Below the pieces are notes generated by a model, which did no database searches, was not told the DNA's origin, and saw only the letters and a program-made list of their open reading frames with translations. Below are positions 25,340-38,148 of a stretch of DNA of 64,000 nt, in pieces (within the stretch, counting starts at the first letter, position 1; each line of letters begins with the position of its first letter). The stretch comes from Thuidium tamariscinum (taxonomy: Eukaryota; Streptophyta; Bryopsida; Hypnales; Thuidiaceae): positions 41,693,082 through 41,757,081 of the forward strand of contig OX344751.2 of the NCBI GenBank assembly GCA_947034885.2. The letters are read 5' to 3'. The translations under genes were made by a program, and so were the position numbers.

Positions 25340-26799
25340 GCGATCAACGAGAATCTGGGCTTCTCCAGTAGTATATTGTTTTGCAAGCAGATCATCCAAA
25401 TGGTGAGAAAATTTGGGCCTCCAGAAAGTAGAGCATAGATATGACAAGACATTAGAAGGGTTTTTGACAGTTTGTTTCTCCTTTTAACTCATTTTGATTC
25501 ATTGCAATCAACGCAGGTTGATTCATTAAGAGTCGGACTGACGCCAAGATCTTGGTACTTTGTGAAACAGGGCATTTTCTTTTCTTTTTTCTATTGCTTT
25601 AGTTTTCTGAAACTCGGAGTTGATTCCGAAGGAAAACAAGTGCATTTTCAGCAAACAGTGTGGTGTAAAAATGCATGTAAAAACCAACCAGTGTGGCTAA
25701 CATGAAGTCCCACTTTTTCTCAAATTTTGATTGAATTTGGGATGTTCTCAAAATCCGAACTTTCGTGGGTCTTTCAGGTTTAGAGTGATGATTTTCATTA
25801 CAACATCTTCAAACACAAGTATGTTCATAATCAAATCTTCATTACTGCAACTTAGCACAGCCAGCATGCAATGTAAATGAAACTAACTGAAGGGTCAAAT
25901 TAAATCAATGGCATTATGGGCAGGGAGGGGCCAATTTATTTTTTATTTCAAATCAACTAATGGCAAGGAAATTTAAGGTGGTGGTGTTTGGTAGGGGGTG
26001 GTGCCATCTTTTGAATAGATGGTTTTCAATGGATAGTCAATGGATAGTTTCACCAATGGTTTTGGCCTCATGTATCGCATTTACCTTCATAATTGAATTG
26101 CATCTTTTCAATATAAAATGTTTTGTAACCATTGATGCATGCTTTGTGAAATCTAAGCTCCAAATCCTTCATGTTCTCATCTTTGTCCATAGCCAAATCC
26201 AATTACAAATGCCAGTATGCCAAATATAACACAATTTTATTAACGGAAAATTTAATGAAGAAAAATTTAGAAGAAAAATTACAATTGAAAAAAGCAAGTC
26301 ATAAAACTTATCACATAGGCAAACCATGCCAATTGGTTGAAGAGCATTAAAACCATTAGGGTCCTTGTAGAATAATTTGTCCCACTTACAATGCATGTGA
26401 TGGGATTTCCCCAAAAAACATTTGATTCTAATAGATCTTCATTTTTTCACCACCAGGGGATGTAACTATGCAATTTGAGATCAAAGGCTAAGTTTCTAGA
26501 TTTCCAATTGGATTGGATTCCATTAATAAGTTTTGGCACATCCAATAGTTGCTACAATTACAAAGTGATTATTATGCATAAGAAGAGAATCTATCCCACC
26601 TATTGATGATGGCCATTTTTACCATTGTTTTCGTATATTCTTCGTAAACCCTCTCAAATGTAGACCATTTGTAAATGTCCCCTTCTCCAAGATTAAAAAT
26701 AACCAAAATTTCTTATTTTATATGTTTTTTGTTAGGAAACATTCTACTTTGAGTTACATCTTGCTACTTCCAACATGGATTTTTTGAACACTAAAAGAG
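25340..26799. other. Sucrose synthase 3' flank and gene-free DNA
   Basis: The first few hundred bases should be 3' UTR; no clean AATAAA was found. Nothing else is supported before the dispersed repeat at 26800. Confidence 0.5.
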
Positions 26800-27170
26800 T
26801 TTTCAAGCTTCAAGAGATTGCTTCAAGGCCACTCCCTAAAATTGTTTCCAATGCTACAAACCATCCATTCCTGCTATAAAGCTTTGAATTTAAAAGAAAA
26901 ATTAAAATTTATTTTTTCAAAAATTTAAGAATATATTAAAGAATAAATAAATAAATTTAATTTTAGTTCAATTTTTTTGGTCAAAATATTTAATATTTGA
27001 TTTAATCAACTAATTAATTGATATTATTTGACATGGTAGTCAGTCAACTACATTAAATTGTTGATTTGGCAATGGTCCTAGCATTCCTACAACATTCTTA
27101 GGGTTTAGGAACTTGTAGTCTTTCAAAGTCTCAAATCTCTCCTAATGGTTTTCTTTGAATAGGCTTTTGA
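26800..27170. repeat. Dispersed repeat, copy 1
   Basis: Shares blocks in the same order with 55935-56240: CTAAAATTGTTTCC, an AATTAAAATTTATTTT tract, AATTGATATTATTTGA, CTAGCATTCCTACAA and TCAAATCTCTCCTAATG. Ends and class are unclear. Confidence 0.6.
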
Positions 27171-28025
27171 ACACCGTTGTCCATTTAGCTACATTTGGTG
27201 TATAATTTTTATTTACATATTTGTTTACTAAACCTTGTAATAAATGATTATTTGTTCTCAAATCATTAATTTGCCCTTTCAAATTTCCTATAATTATCCA
27301 CTTTAATTTATTTGTTTAACTTTCAAATGCAATGGCATGGAAGTGTGGTGGTAGTCAACTAGTTTTTAAAATAGTAGAAATAGGCACAAAAGAATTTTGA
27401 ATATTTGGATTTAAAAACTTGGAATAGAAGGGTTTTTAACAACAAAACTTGGAATAAAACCTAGTTATTCAAATGGAGTGACTTGTCGCAATGTTGGCAA
27501 CTTTAGTGTACTAAGGAATTGGGAATCACTACAACACATGCTTGCATTGCTTGGCTTTTCATCTCCCCATCTCAAATTGGCCATCTTCCGTCAACCACCA
27601 ATCGAGAAAAAAAAAAATAAGAGATAAAAGTTGGATCTAATTTGTATAATTGTTATAGAAAAATGTTGCTTGCAACAAGTAGGCAACATAAGGTTAAGTA
27701 GTTCTTCGAATTAAGGTCTTCAAAGTAGTAGAGTCAACTTCTAGGAACTAGTGGGGACAATGGGTTGTCAAGCTTCTTAATGAAAATGTAGGTAGTGATG
27801 GGGCCTCAAGTGTAGCTAATGACAAGGTCCAAATAGGTGTCAATTGCACAACAATGAATGTTCAAATAATCTGCCATATAAACGTACACATCAAGATTAA
27901 AAATTGCATAAGCTAGTTGGAGGAATTTCTTGTGGTCCATTCTTTGTGGATGACAATTCAAGTACCATTTGATGGGAATTGAAATCAAAATACATTTAAT
28001 TAAATTACCAATTATCTTATACTTT
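27171..28025. other. Gene-free stretch
   Basis: AT-rich; nothing supported. Confidence 0.55.
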
Positions 28026-28738
28026 GGGATGATTGTAAGAAATATTTGTACTATTTTGCATCACACAATGTATGTTGATCTATTTTTTGGCCATAACTTT
28101 TGTATTTTGGCTCTAAATGAGTCAAAATTGATAGAGAGGCTTAGGTATCCATGACTCTTAATATAAACCTTGCCTTAGTTTTTTGTAATTTTTTAAATAG
28201 TTAACTATTCAAAAATAAATCCCAATTTAATGCCACATTTGCCAATTTGGAGGTTTTTAGTACTATTTAGCACCCTCTAAAACAAATTTTGACTTAAAAT
28301 TTGGTGGAGATGGTCTCCTAATAGATTTGTAGCTACAGCTAAAAGAACTTTTAAAATAATTATTTTTATGTGGTGTAGAAGTCTACAAAATGAGCCTCTT
28401 CCTACTTGCATTTTGAAACATATAAGAAATGATTTTGGTGAATTTTTTGGTAAATGGACATCTATATAAAGTTTTTGTAAGCAATAAATTTTTATTTCAT
28501 TTTATTTTTAAAATTCCTATTTTTTTAAGTATGTATTTTCTTAAGATTTGGAATTATTCTAGTTCTCTTATTTAGAGAAATTTTCTATTAATTTCTTTTG
28601 GTGGTCATCTTTGTCTTAAAGGAAAAATATATTTTTCATATTTTTTTTAAATTAAAAAATTATTTTTCTAATTTTAGAGTACTTCCAAAAAAATCATAAG
28701 AACACAACAAAATCAACATGTATTTCTTGCAATCACCC
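28026..28738. mobile_element. GGGTGATTGCAAGAAACAC-family element, copy 2
   Basis: The left end GGGATGATTGTAAGAAATA is mirrored by TATTTCTTGCAATCACCC. It aligns along its whole 713 bp with 13227-13945, roughly 80 percent by eye in the first 100 bp. Confidence 0.75.
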
Positions 28739-28875
28739 TTTGGCACTTTTTAGAACTTACACCTCTCTCCAGAAATTAATGTACATCAATGTTAGGTATT
28801 AGGTTAATATACATATAAAGTTTCCATTGGTGGCATTGGAATCAAACCACTTAAACAAAATTGAGGTTAATCGCT

Positions 28876-29735
28876 AAACTACTTATCTTCATTAAGTGAA
28901 TTTACTTCACATGCATATGATTCAATTGTTAGTTTCATCAATTGGATTAAAACATTTGAAAAAAGAGGGGGCTTATCTAACATTGACATAGATAGGTTGT
29001 TCAAAGAAGTGTTGTTCCACCATTATTCAAAATAGAAGATGTTTTAGTGAAACTATACAAAAATACAAAAAACTTTTTACAATAAAAGAGAGATGGATGG
29101 AGAAAAGAAGAAATTGAAGGTAACGTTTTAAACTATTAGGATCCAATTATCGCATTCAAGAGACATTATTTCATATCTTATTGTAGCTATAAAGTTATTA
29201 TTGCATCTATCAATAAGTTCCCTGATCTAGCATGTAGAATGGAAACTAAAGATGTAGAATCCATTCATAATATCAATATAATGTGTGTTCTAAATTTGAA
29301 AAATTAAGAAAACTTCAAATACAAAAATTGTAGAATTTAAACACTGTTCTTTTGTATAAGTTTATGAATTAAGGAACTTATTGATGGGAATAAAAATTAT
29401 TTTACAGCTACAATAAGAGATGAAAACAATGTCTCCCATGCAATAATTGGATCCTAGTAGTTTAAAATGTTACCTTCAATTTCTTCTTTTCTCCATCCAT
29501 CTCTCCTTCATTGTGAAAAAACATTTGTATTTTTGAACATCATTAGGTAATTTCGCCAAAACATCTTCTAATTTGAATGATGGGTGGAACAACACTTCTT
29601 TGAACAACCTATCTATATTAGTGTTGGATAAGCCCTTCTTTTCTTACATGTTTTAATTCAATTAATGAAACTAAGAGTTGAATCATACGCATGTGAAGTA
29701 AATTCACTTTAATCAAGATAAGTGAAATCATTTAT
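28876..29735. repeat. Long foldback (inverted repeat) with ~350-bp arms
   Basis: The left arm 28876-29223 pairs with the right arm 29371-29735 around a loop of about 150 bp. Paired blocks include AAAGAAGTGTTGTTCCACC, AGAAATTGAAGGTAAC and AGGATCCAATTAT, each exactly or nearly complementary in the other arm. No TIR of a known class was seen at the edges. The transcript would form a long imperfect hairpin, a possible small-RNA source. Confidence 0.85.
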
Positions 29736-31694
29736 TTCTAAATCATCATCAATTGGCTCTTTGAAATTTAATTCTAAAAAAGTTGTTTGGCCCATATGGT
29801 GCATTCATTTCTAAAGACACATCAAATTGAGGGATTTGGCTTGAATGCAGAGGTTCACTTTGGTTCAATGATTTTTCCAATGTTTGTTGTCATTAACAAA
29901 GATACAAGAACTTGGAGTTGTTGTATACTAACATCAAACCAATCACACCTAAAAAATTCCATTGTAGAATTCAACAACAACAAATCAAAAATTAAAAGTT
30001 AAATATTGGACAGTAAATGACTATGGTATATTATGGATTTTTTATAATTGATATCAAATACACTGCAAGAATATTTGTATTATAAAAAAGTGACAACTAT
30101 TTCTATTTTTAATTTTTGTTTTGTTTTCTAAATCATTACTTCTACCCAAATTCTAACTTTTGTGCAAATTAGTCAATTGTAGTGGAATTCCATCAATTCT
30201 ACTCCAACATTAATCCAAAATTCATTCTATTCTAATTTCTTCAATATTACTCCAGGTCTTAAGGTTAAACTAGTTTTGAAAACGTAAAGTTATTGTCTAA
30301 AAGATTTTAACCTTAACTTGTTCTAAGATTCTTTGAAATATTTTTTTTACTATCCTATTGATTTTTCCTAGTTCTTTCAACTTTTGAAGTCACTTGCTAT
30401 CCGTAGGTCTAAGTAATTTTTAATTGAAAGTTTATTGGATTACCTTTCTCAAAAAATAAAACAATTTGATTTTTGATTTCCCTATCAAAAATGACTCATG
30501 GATGAAGGTTGACCAACAATTGGTTCATCAACTTTTATCCATCAATTCTTTATGTTTCTATTTTTGAAATTGATTTTTTATTTTACTTTTGATCTAGGCT
30601 CTTATATTCTAAACTAAATTCTTTTGAATGAATGTTTTAACTTTCACTTACTTTGTAGTCTACTTTTTATCTTGATGTAAAGTTTAGAGTTTTGATCTAT
30701 TTTCTACATGTAATATCTTTTCAAGAAGCTACTGTGGTATAGCTACTTCTAAAATCAAATTTTAAATTCCTAATGGCTACAGGGGTCTAATTCTAAATTT
30801 GATGCTACTAACTTTATTTGATTCTACTTCTTTGGTGAAAGATTGGACAAGGGGAAAGGTAATCAATATACCTCTACTATTGTGATAGCCCTCTTCCTGA
30901 ACACTAGAATTGCATTTTTGTGCCCAACTTCCACTTCCATTTTCCTTCTCTCATATTCAAATGCTATATTTGATAAGCTCTTGGATTGAATGTCCCTAAT
31001 TAAAGTATTGAGACTTTCTTCCCTTCTCCATCTACCATTTTGCCTTTGCTGATCCCTTTGTAGTTCCTTTTCTAAGTTGTTATGACTAAAGCTTTTTTTC
31101 ATCTTTGGAGAATAGCCACATTGGTGACATAAAATGTTATAGGGATGCCCCAAATTGAAAAATTCATCCATTTCTTGGATGTTATGGTATGGGTTTCATC
31201 CAAAACTAGGTGTGTTCATCTAGTATTTTTCTTTATTTCAAAATTGTTTGGCGATTTCATCCAAGTTTTCTGGCATTTTTTGGGGTGTTTTTTTGCCAAA
31301 TTATTTTTTTTAGTGCAAATTGGCACCAAAAAGACCAAAAGAAAAAGCCCTAGTTATAACAATGGACACAACCTTTGATGGATGAAAGCATTGATAAGAT
31401 GAAATAAATGATGAATGTGCTACAACTTTTGTCATGACCTTTGAGGGATGAATGCATTGATGGATGATCATGAACTAATTCATGATGAACTTTGCACTAG
31501 TGGACAAGTATAGATTGCTGAAAGATAGACATCTTTAGATGCATGGAGGATTTATGCATTGAAGTTGGAAAAAACCAATTGGTTGATAAGGGCATTGGAG
31601 TGCTTAGAGATAGATATTTGCAAATAATGCAATGGCTATAAAATATAAATTGAATACATTGTCCCATATGACAAATATTTCAAATGCAAGGGTA
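29736..31694. other. Gene-free stretch
   Basis: Frames of 71 to 102 codons occur here on both strands but lack domains, splice partners or homologous blocks. Nothing supported. Confidence 0.5.
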
Positions 31695-32647
31695 TTAATC
31701 CCTAAAGGTTTTTGACTATGTTTTCACCAAAAATACTCCAAAACTGCCATTTCTAATACAAGTGCAATTTTTTTTTTAAACACATTTTTGACCCATGTAA
31801 CTATAGGATCTTGTAGTAAGGTGGTTTGTAAACATGTGGAAAAAATTTCAGAAATTTCCATCATGTAGATTGCAAGATATAAGCATTTGAATTGACAAAA
31901 ATTGTTTTTTTATCCCTGCGAAAATCTGGGCAGCTGCACTTCACAAGGTCACATTTGTGTGAAAAAAATTTCAAAATGGTGGTTACTCTTTGAATTCATA
32001 CTTCAATGCAAGTTGGCTACATTGTCAAAAAATTTCAAACCATTTGGAATTGTACAACATATAGGAAAAAATAAGTAAGTAGAAAGAAGTAAAAAATGAA
32101 CCAAAATACTAAATTGTGAACATTTTATTCATGGAATTGAAGATTTTCAATCCCAATGATCAAAATGTTGTAATAAATAATCTACATCTTCTGTTTTTAT
32201 TTTTTTCCAAAAACGTGAAAAATTGAATTAAATGAAGAATTTCAAACTTTTTTTGTACCATAGAGATTCTGTAACTAGCCTCAAACTACCCCAAACTCAG
32301 AATCTTCATAACTTTTGACTCATTGATCGGAATAGATTGATTCAAAGCTTCCCATGTTTGTATAAACCTAAAGAACCAATTTGAAATTTCTTTTTTAAGA
32401 AAAAAGTTTGTTTGAAGAAGTTTTTCCAGCTGCCCGGGCTGCCCGCCGAGTAAAAACAACAACATATCTAGTCATAACTTTTTAGCTGTGAAGTCAAAAT
32501 TTATGAAAATTGTCGGACCTTAAAGCTACTCCTTGGGCACACATTGTATCAAAATTTCAAAGAAAAATAAATAAAAACTCCATCCGTAGTGAGCTACCCA
32601 AAAAATTTATAATCTCAAAAAACGTTGTTCAGGGCTTTAGGGGTTAA
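31695..32647 (+). mobile_element. TTAA-flanked non-autonomous element, ~950-bp family, copy B
   Basis: It begins TTAATCCCTAAAGG and ends GGGCTTTAGGGGTTAA. Collinear with the copy at 2995 and, reversed, closely with 54107-55060. No transposase. Confidence 0.85.
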
Positions 32648-33282
32648 GATGAAACAATGGTCCATATTGCAACTTATACTCTCTATACAATGGCTAATGC
32701 ATCCCATACTCTCAATTCAAACTAAAACTCAAATATTGTGAGAACCACCATCATTTGTACATTTGTCAAATTGTTGATATTTTAAATACTATAAAATGTA
32801 AACTTCTTTCTATTTTTGTGTACAACAATTTGAAATGGTGCATGTATACCACATGCTAAGGCACAAAAAGTTTCTTTGGAGTTCTAAGAAAAAACTAACA
32901 AAAGATAAAGTGTTTTTAATTCATAGTCAACAAAACCAAGTTTTAGACCTGGCTAACTTTGAAATTAATTTGTTTTCAAATCACATCTAACTTTTTCTTC
33001 AAACTTCTATAGTACTCTGGAGTATGTCATATACTACAACTTTTGTATGCATACTTTTTGACTTTGTCCATTGATGCTCATTGTATGGTTGTTCGAATGA
33101 AAGCATTTCAAATTTTTACTTGGTTTTAGTTAGTTGTAGTTGACAAATAACTTAGTGTTTATACTGACATTTAACTTAATATTTGTAACAGAAGTAGCAT
33201 TGTTGACAATTAGTGTTGTACTTTGTAATTGGTGTTGCCAATATTAAATACCATTATTAGTGTACTGATATTGTATTGCAAG
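32648..33282. other. Gene-free stretch
   Basis: AT-rich; nothing supported. Confidence 0.55.
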
Positions 33283-33551
33283 ATGGACGTTAAATCCTAC
33301 CATCAAAGGTGGGCTGAGCAGGATAAAATTTGAATTACTTGGGATAAAAATAAAAAATCTCCCTATTTTGTGTCATGTTTTTGGGTATATTATAGACCAC
33401 TTCCAACCAATTTGGGTTTGTGATTGCAAATATAAATTCAGAATTTGCAAAAAAAATTTGTGCAAAAAATAGAAAAATTCAAAGTTTTTTTTTCCAGGCT
33501 AAATCCAACCTGTTGGGCCCACCTTCGATGGTAGGATTTAACGTCCTCCAT
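33283..33551. mobile_element. MITE with ~35-bp inverted ends and 8-bp target duplication
   Basis: ATTGCAAG at 33275-33282 is repeated at 33552-33559. The right end, read on the minus strand, starts ATGGAGGACGTTAAATCC then TACCATCGAAGGTGGGC. The left end is the same but lacks three bases (ATGGACGTTAAATCC). Well-preserved ends suggest a recent insertion. 8-bp duplications are typical of hAT and P-type transposons. Confidence 0.88.
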
Positions 33552-33559
33552 ATTGCAAG

Positions 33560-34161
33560 AGTATTGAAAAAATGTCCTGATATTGTGAGTAGTTCTTAAT
33601 GGATGAGACTACGTTCATTGTTGAAGTCTTAGTCCTACCCATCGTTCTCAAAACTGGCTAAATTTCGCTTGGTTTCTATTTAAAAAAATCCTTGCACTAC
33701 TATTACATTGTAAAAGGGGCCTTTAATGAAGCCATTTTAGTCAAAATTACAACAAACAATAAAATTTGATAGCCAATTTGCAACTTCTTCTATAGTAGAA
33801 TTAACATATATTTAGTTAGTTTTGTCTTACAGTACTCCCAATAATCCTTCGCAATTTACAAAATCCCTTCTTTTCTATTTTGTTCCGCTACTACTCACTC
33901 TCTAGATAGCCAAAGTTGATGCCTGTTTCTCTTGAAAGGTAGCATATTGCACTAAATTCCAAAAACTGGTTCTGAGATCACTGGTCTGAGTGGTCTCCTA
34001 CGTGGGTGGACCACGTCGTGGATGGATGAATGACTGACCCAGCACTGGATGGATGAGAAACGGACACAGTGTGGCCACGGCCACTAGCCCCGTTTCTACG
34101 GGTTTGGGACCGTCACTCTCGTCATACCGATGGTCGCACTCCGCCTGCGTGAATTGCAACT
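33560..34161 (+). promoter_or_regulatory. Acetate kinase upstream region
   Basis: Composition turns GC-richer from about 33970, with GGATGGATGA units near 34021-34050, consistent with promoter and leader. No core promoter element could be fixed. Confidence 0.4.
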
Positions 34162-36980
34162 ATGGGGAAGTCTGTGCTCGTGCTCAACGCTGGAAGTTCC
34201 TCGCTCAAGTAAGTCTTTCTATGCCTAGCTTCCATTTCATCAGAATGCTTCTTTCTTGACTTTCTTTTTGCAATTTATCTTGCTCGGTTTGGTGCAAATT
34301 GGAGAGAGTTTGTTACTGTACCTCGTAGTCGGGGAACCTTCTCTGTTGCGGGCGACGAGCTGGCGAATTCTTTTTCTCTTAGGTTTCGGAAATGTGAATT
34401 TATTAAAAGAATTTGGTGTGAATGCTAACTTTATTGGCAGATTTTAGTGTTCTGGTTATGGTGGATCGAAAGGCTCTGTTTTCCCCCTTTAGTCTTTTAG
34501 TTCCTGAAATGAGGACTGTGAAGCGTATGCTTTGAATGGTTACTCGTGGTAGCGAAGGTTCTAATTTCTTTTAGGGTTCGGCTTGGTTAGTACGTGTGCT
34601 TTGTGCTTGTTTATTGAGAAAGGTTCTTCAAATGGCATTCTGTACAGATTGTATTTTGACGTTGGAGTTTTTAGAAGTTTCATTTCTGCAAATTCTATTT
34701 TATTAATGGTTTTATTTGGTTAGTTGCGATCGGATTTCACATCGTGTCGAAGTCGATGATGGTAGACTGCAACTGGAGATGAGTTGATAGATCCGTGGAT
34801 GAAAATTTGAGCTGATAGGGCAATTTGTAATTTGTAAATGATAATGCGCTAATAGAAGAGGTGAGTGGAATCGTAGATTTTGTGATTTTGGGTTTTTAGA
34901 AGACCATTTTGTGTAATCTGACGACATCGTTGGGGAAGAGAAAAAAATTTATAAGGTTACTTCGTTAGAGTTAATACCTTTGTGCTTGAGCTCAAATAGA
35001 AAGTCCACTCGAAGATCATAGCCGATTAGAACATTTCCATTACGTATCATAGCCATGATGTAGTACGTGATTTCTTCTTTCTATTGGTATTTCTTTCTCT
35101 ACCTTGAACCTTCTTATATGATTCATTTCAATCGCTGTAGATATGGAATCCTGTCGCTTTTGGCGCTTTGGGGTTAAAAAATAATTTGCTTTTGTAAGTG
35201 ATGGTGGTCACTGCCGCAGAATACATCTAAGCATTGAATAAATTTGCTTCTTTTGCTTTCCAAATTATTGATATATGCTTGTGTAAATCTAGTCTCAAAC
35301 AACGCATGATAATGATGGTCCATTTGCAGGTATGCTCTTTACTATCTTGGAAAAGGAGCATCATGCATTTCTCACGGTATTGTCGATGGAATCGGAACCG
35401 AAAAAAGCTTCATCTCTCACAAGAACTTGCAGACGTCTCAGGATGTGAAAGTACAAGTATGCTAACTCAGCATTTTATATTTTACTCTTCTTGGTGTACC
35501 CTCGTTTCGGTTGAGGTTGCTGCTTGATTGGCTTGTAATGCATCTCATCGGCTTGCAGACGTCTGATCAAGTTATTTTGTGGTAGTTCTTAATGAATTTA
35601 TACTTCCTGCCAGTCTTTGATCGAGAAGAGCCCCGAAGCTCACGGATACTCAAAATTTGGGCTGCTGCCATCACTTTCAAGCTTTCTTGAGTTTGTTTCG
35701 GTTTGGCACACTGCAGGGTCCCGACATACGGCACCACAAGCAGGGCCTTCAAAAGGTACTGGAGCTTCTTCGTGTAGGGATGGGTAGTGGTCAGAACGTC
35801 ACAGCTGTGGGCCACCGAGTAGTGCACGGAGGAGAGTTTTTGACACAGCCTTCACTTGTCACTGAAACTGTCAAACAAGCTATTGAGAAAGCCATACCTC
35901 TTGCTCCCCTTCATAATCCTCCAAACCTTGAGGTACCGCTGTAGATCCTTCTTTTCAGTCCTGAATTCTGACTGCATAGTGATTGCTTTGAGGTATACGC
36001 GGGTGGAATATCCTGGCTTGGTGAAGTGGCTATATGCCAATGTGAATTGGTAATGAAATGCTGCATGTCCCTTCTATTTTACTTCCTACCTTGCTTATCC
36101 CTGAGTTTTCATGCAGGGAATTCGAGTTGCAGAAGAGCTTTTTGACTGCCCCCAAGTAGCTGTCTTCGACACTGCTTTCCACTCTACGATACCACCCTCT
36201 GCTTATCATTACGCAATTCCATACAAGCTTTACGAGGAGCTTGGCATACGAAAATATGGCATGCATGGAACAAGCTACCAGTACCTCCTTGGTCGTGCTT
36301 CTCATATACTCGGGAAGCCGCAAGAGGACGTGAACATCATTGCGCTTCACCTAGGAGCGGGAGCAAGTATGGCAGCAATTAAAGGTGGGAAGTGCATTGA
36401 CACATCCATGGGAGTGACTCCATTGCAGGGGCTGGTCATGGCAACTCGATCAGGTGACATCGACCCTGCGATAATCCAAATGCTGGCTACTGAGAAGGGC
36501 ATGAACGTGGATGAAATTACCGACATGCTTAACAAGAAAAGCGGCTTACTCGGGCTGTGCGGGGAGCGGGACTTAAGAGGGGTATGGGATGCGGCGGAAG
36601 CTGGCAGTGCCAAGCATAAATTGGCCATTGAGGTTTATGTACATCGGATTCGCACGTACCTTGGAGCTTATTTTTTTCATCTGCAAGGACATGTCGACGC
36701 GTTGGTGTTCAGTGCAGGAGTTGGGGAGGCATCCGGTCGCACTCGTAAACTTATCTGTGAAGGCCTGGAGAAGTTTGGTATCGAGATAGATCCGAGTCGA
36801 AATGAGGAGGGGAAATTGAAAGAGGCCAAAGCGATCCACAAGAATGGTTCAAAGGTGCAGATCCTGGTCATTCCAACTGATGAGGAGCTCTCCATCGCCC
36901 AGCAAACTCTGCAAGTTGTGGACGCACATCAGCAGAATGTGGACGCGCAAAGGCTGCATATGAAACCTTGGGGCAGTTGA
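34162..36980 (+). CDS. ackA: Acetate kinase, complete, 4 exons, 417 aa
   Basis: Interconverts acetate plus ATP and acetyl phosphate plus ADP; in algae it works with phosphotransacetylase in acetate metabolism. Exons: 34162-34208, 35330-35456, 35717-35932, 36117-36980; phases agree (1254 nt), and length is normal for the family. Visible motifs: KSVLVLNAGSSSLK (N9), AVGHRVVHGGE (R92), LAPLHNPPN, VFDTAFHSTIP (D148), RKYGMHGTSY (H180), TRSGDIDPAI (R241), GLLGLCGERDLR and IPTDEELSIA. Two family asparagines are alanine: HLGAGAS (A211, usually HLGNGAS) and GVGEAS (A335, usually GIGEN). An in-frame TGA lies 12 nt before the ATG, so this exon has no transit peptide; the protein is predicted cytosolic unless an upstream exon was missed. 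No phosphotransacetylase gene is in the window. Intron 1 is long (1121 bp) and sits just after the start, a common place for regulatory introns. Confidence 0.95.
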
Positions 36981-38041
36981 ATATATTTACCGTTTCCTTC
37001 TTCCGGGGATTTTTCTAGTGGAGATGAAGACTGATCACCAGTTGACTACTCTTCTCAGTTGTTAAAAGCTTAGGTGTACCGTAATCTTGAACCGTCTCAG
37101 GTAAATTTTGGTCACGGATCATGGTCTTGAAGGTATTGGTTTCGTCCCAAGTCATGCAATCCTCAGTCAGCATCTTGTAAATATCATCTCATCTCATCTC
37201 TTCGGGATTTTAACGGTTTAAGTGGCCAATAAAGAGAGTCGATAGGAATCTTTTTGTTTCCTTTGGAACCACAATTGTAGGGTTCATTTGTGGATTTCAT
37301 TGTCGTTGCAATGATCGATTGCTCAGGATCAGATCCTTTTAATTCGTGAACGCCTGAATCCTTCTTGGATTTTTGGACATTTTTGCGTATGTCTTCGCAC
37401 ATATATATTACATTTTCTCAATTTCAACAAGCATGTCCCAAAGGAAGGTTGTCTATTAAAATTCCAAGTATTATTGTCAATGTTATTTGAGCTAAACATT
37501 GCCGAAAGCACTCTTGCAATAGATTAGTATGAGAATCTCTGGAACAAATTTGTGCTATGATTGTGTAGTTTGCATGATGAATGTGTTTAAAAAATTGCAA
37601 AAAAATTGCAAAAATTAATGTTCACTCATAGGAACTTGTGTAAAATCCATTCTATCCCCCATAAGCACATTGGAGCTTTGGAATTGAATTCTATATATTG
37701 TTGATGACCTGCTAAAAATGCAAGATTCAAGAAACAACCTTCAACAATACTTTGATCCTAGTGTGAATCCCGCACAAAATCTCTGAATCAACAAGAAAAA
37801 ACCTCAAATTTTTGAACCATCAAGTGAATTCTTCATAGGATAAAATATAATGTGCAACTAGGAAGATTGTATATTATTGTATTCAATTTTTATTTTTTTA
37901 ACAAAGACATTGATGATTATACCAACTCCCATATGTAGCTCCAAATTAATCTCAAGGGCATGTTGTTGCATGCCATGTTCAAGGACATATTTTATTTTAT
38001 TTTATTTCTTGCATATTATTTGAAATTTAACAAGGTAGAAG
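36981..38041. other. Acetate kinase 3' flank and gene-free DNA
   Basis: Early bases should be 3' UTR, including CCAATAAAGAG near 37225, a plausible polyadenylation signal. Nothing further is supported. Confidence 0.45.
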
Positions 38042-38148
38042 CACTACAAAAAAACAAGGGTATAAATAACTTGCCCACAATGACTATAAAATAGTCATTT
38101 TGTAGTCATTGTGAATAAGTCATTGTAGACACTTGTTTTTTAATAGTG
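38042..38148. mobile_element. CACTA-type MITE, 107 bp, AAG target duplication
   Basis: It begins CACTACAAAAAAACAAG and ends CTTGTTTTTTAATAGTG. AAG flanks both sides (38039-38041 and 38149-38151), the 3-bp duplication of CACTA elements, whose plant ends read CACTACAAGAAA. The interior contains the self-complementary GACTATAAAATAGTC. Confidence 0.85.

Noticed and set aside
30863-31171. 102-codon minus-strand open frame
   Set aside because: Low-complexity, no family resemblance, AT-rich surroundings with no splice partners.
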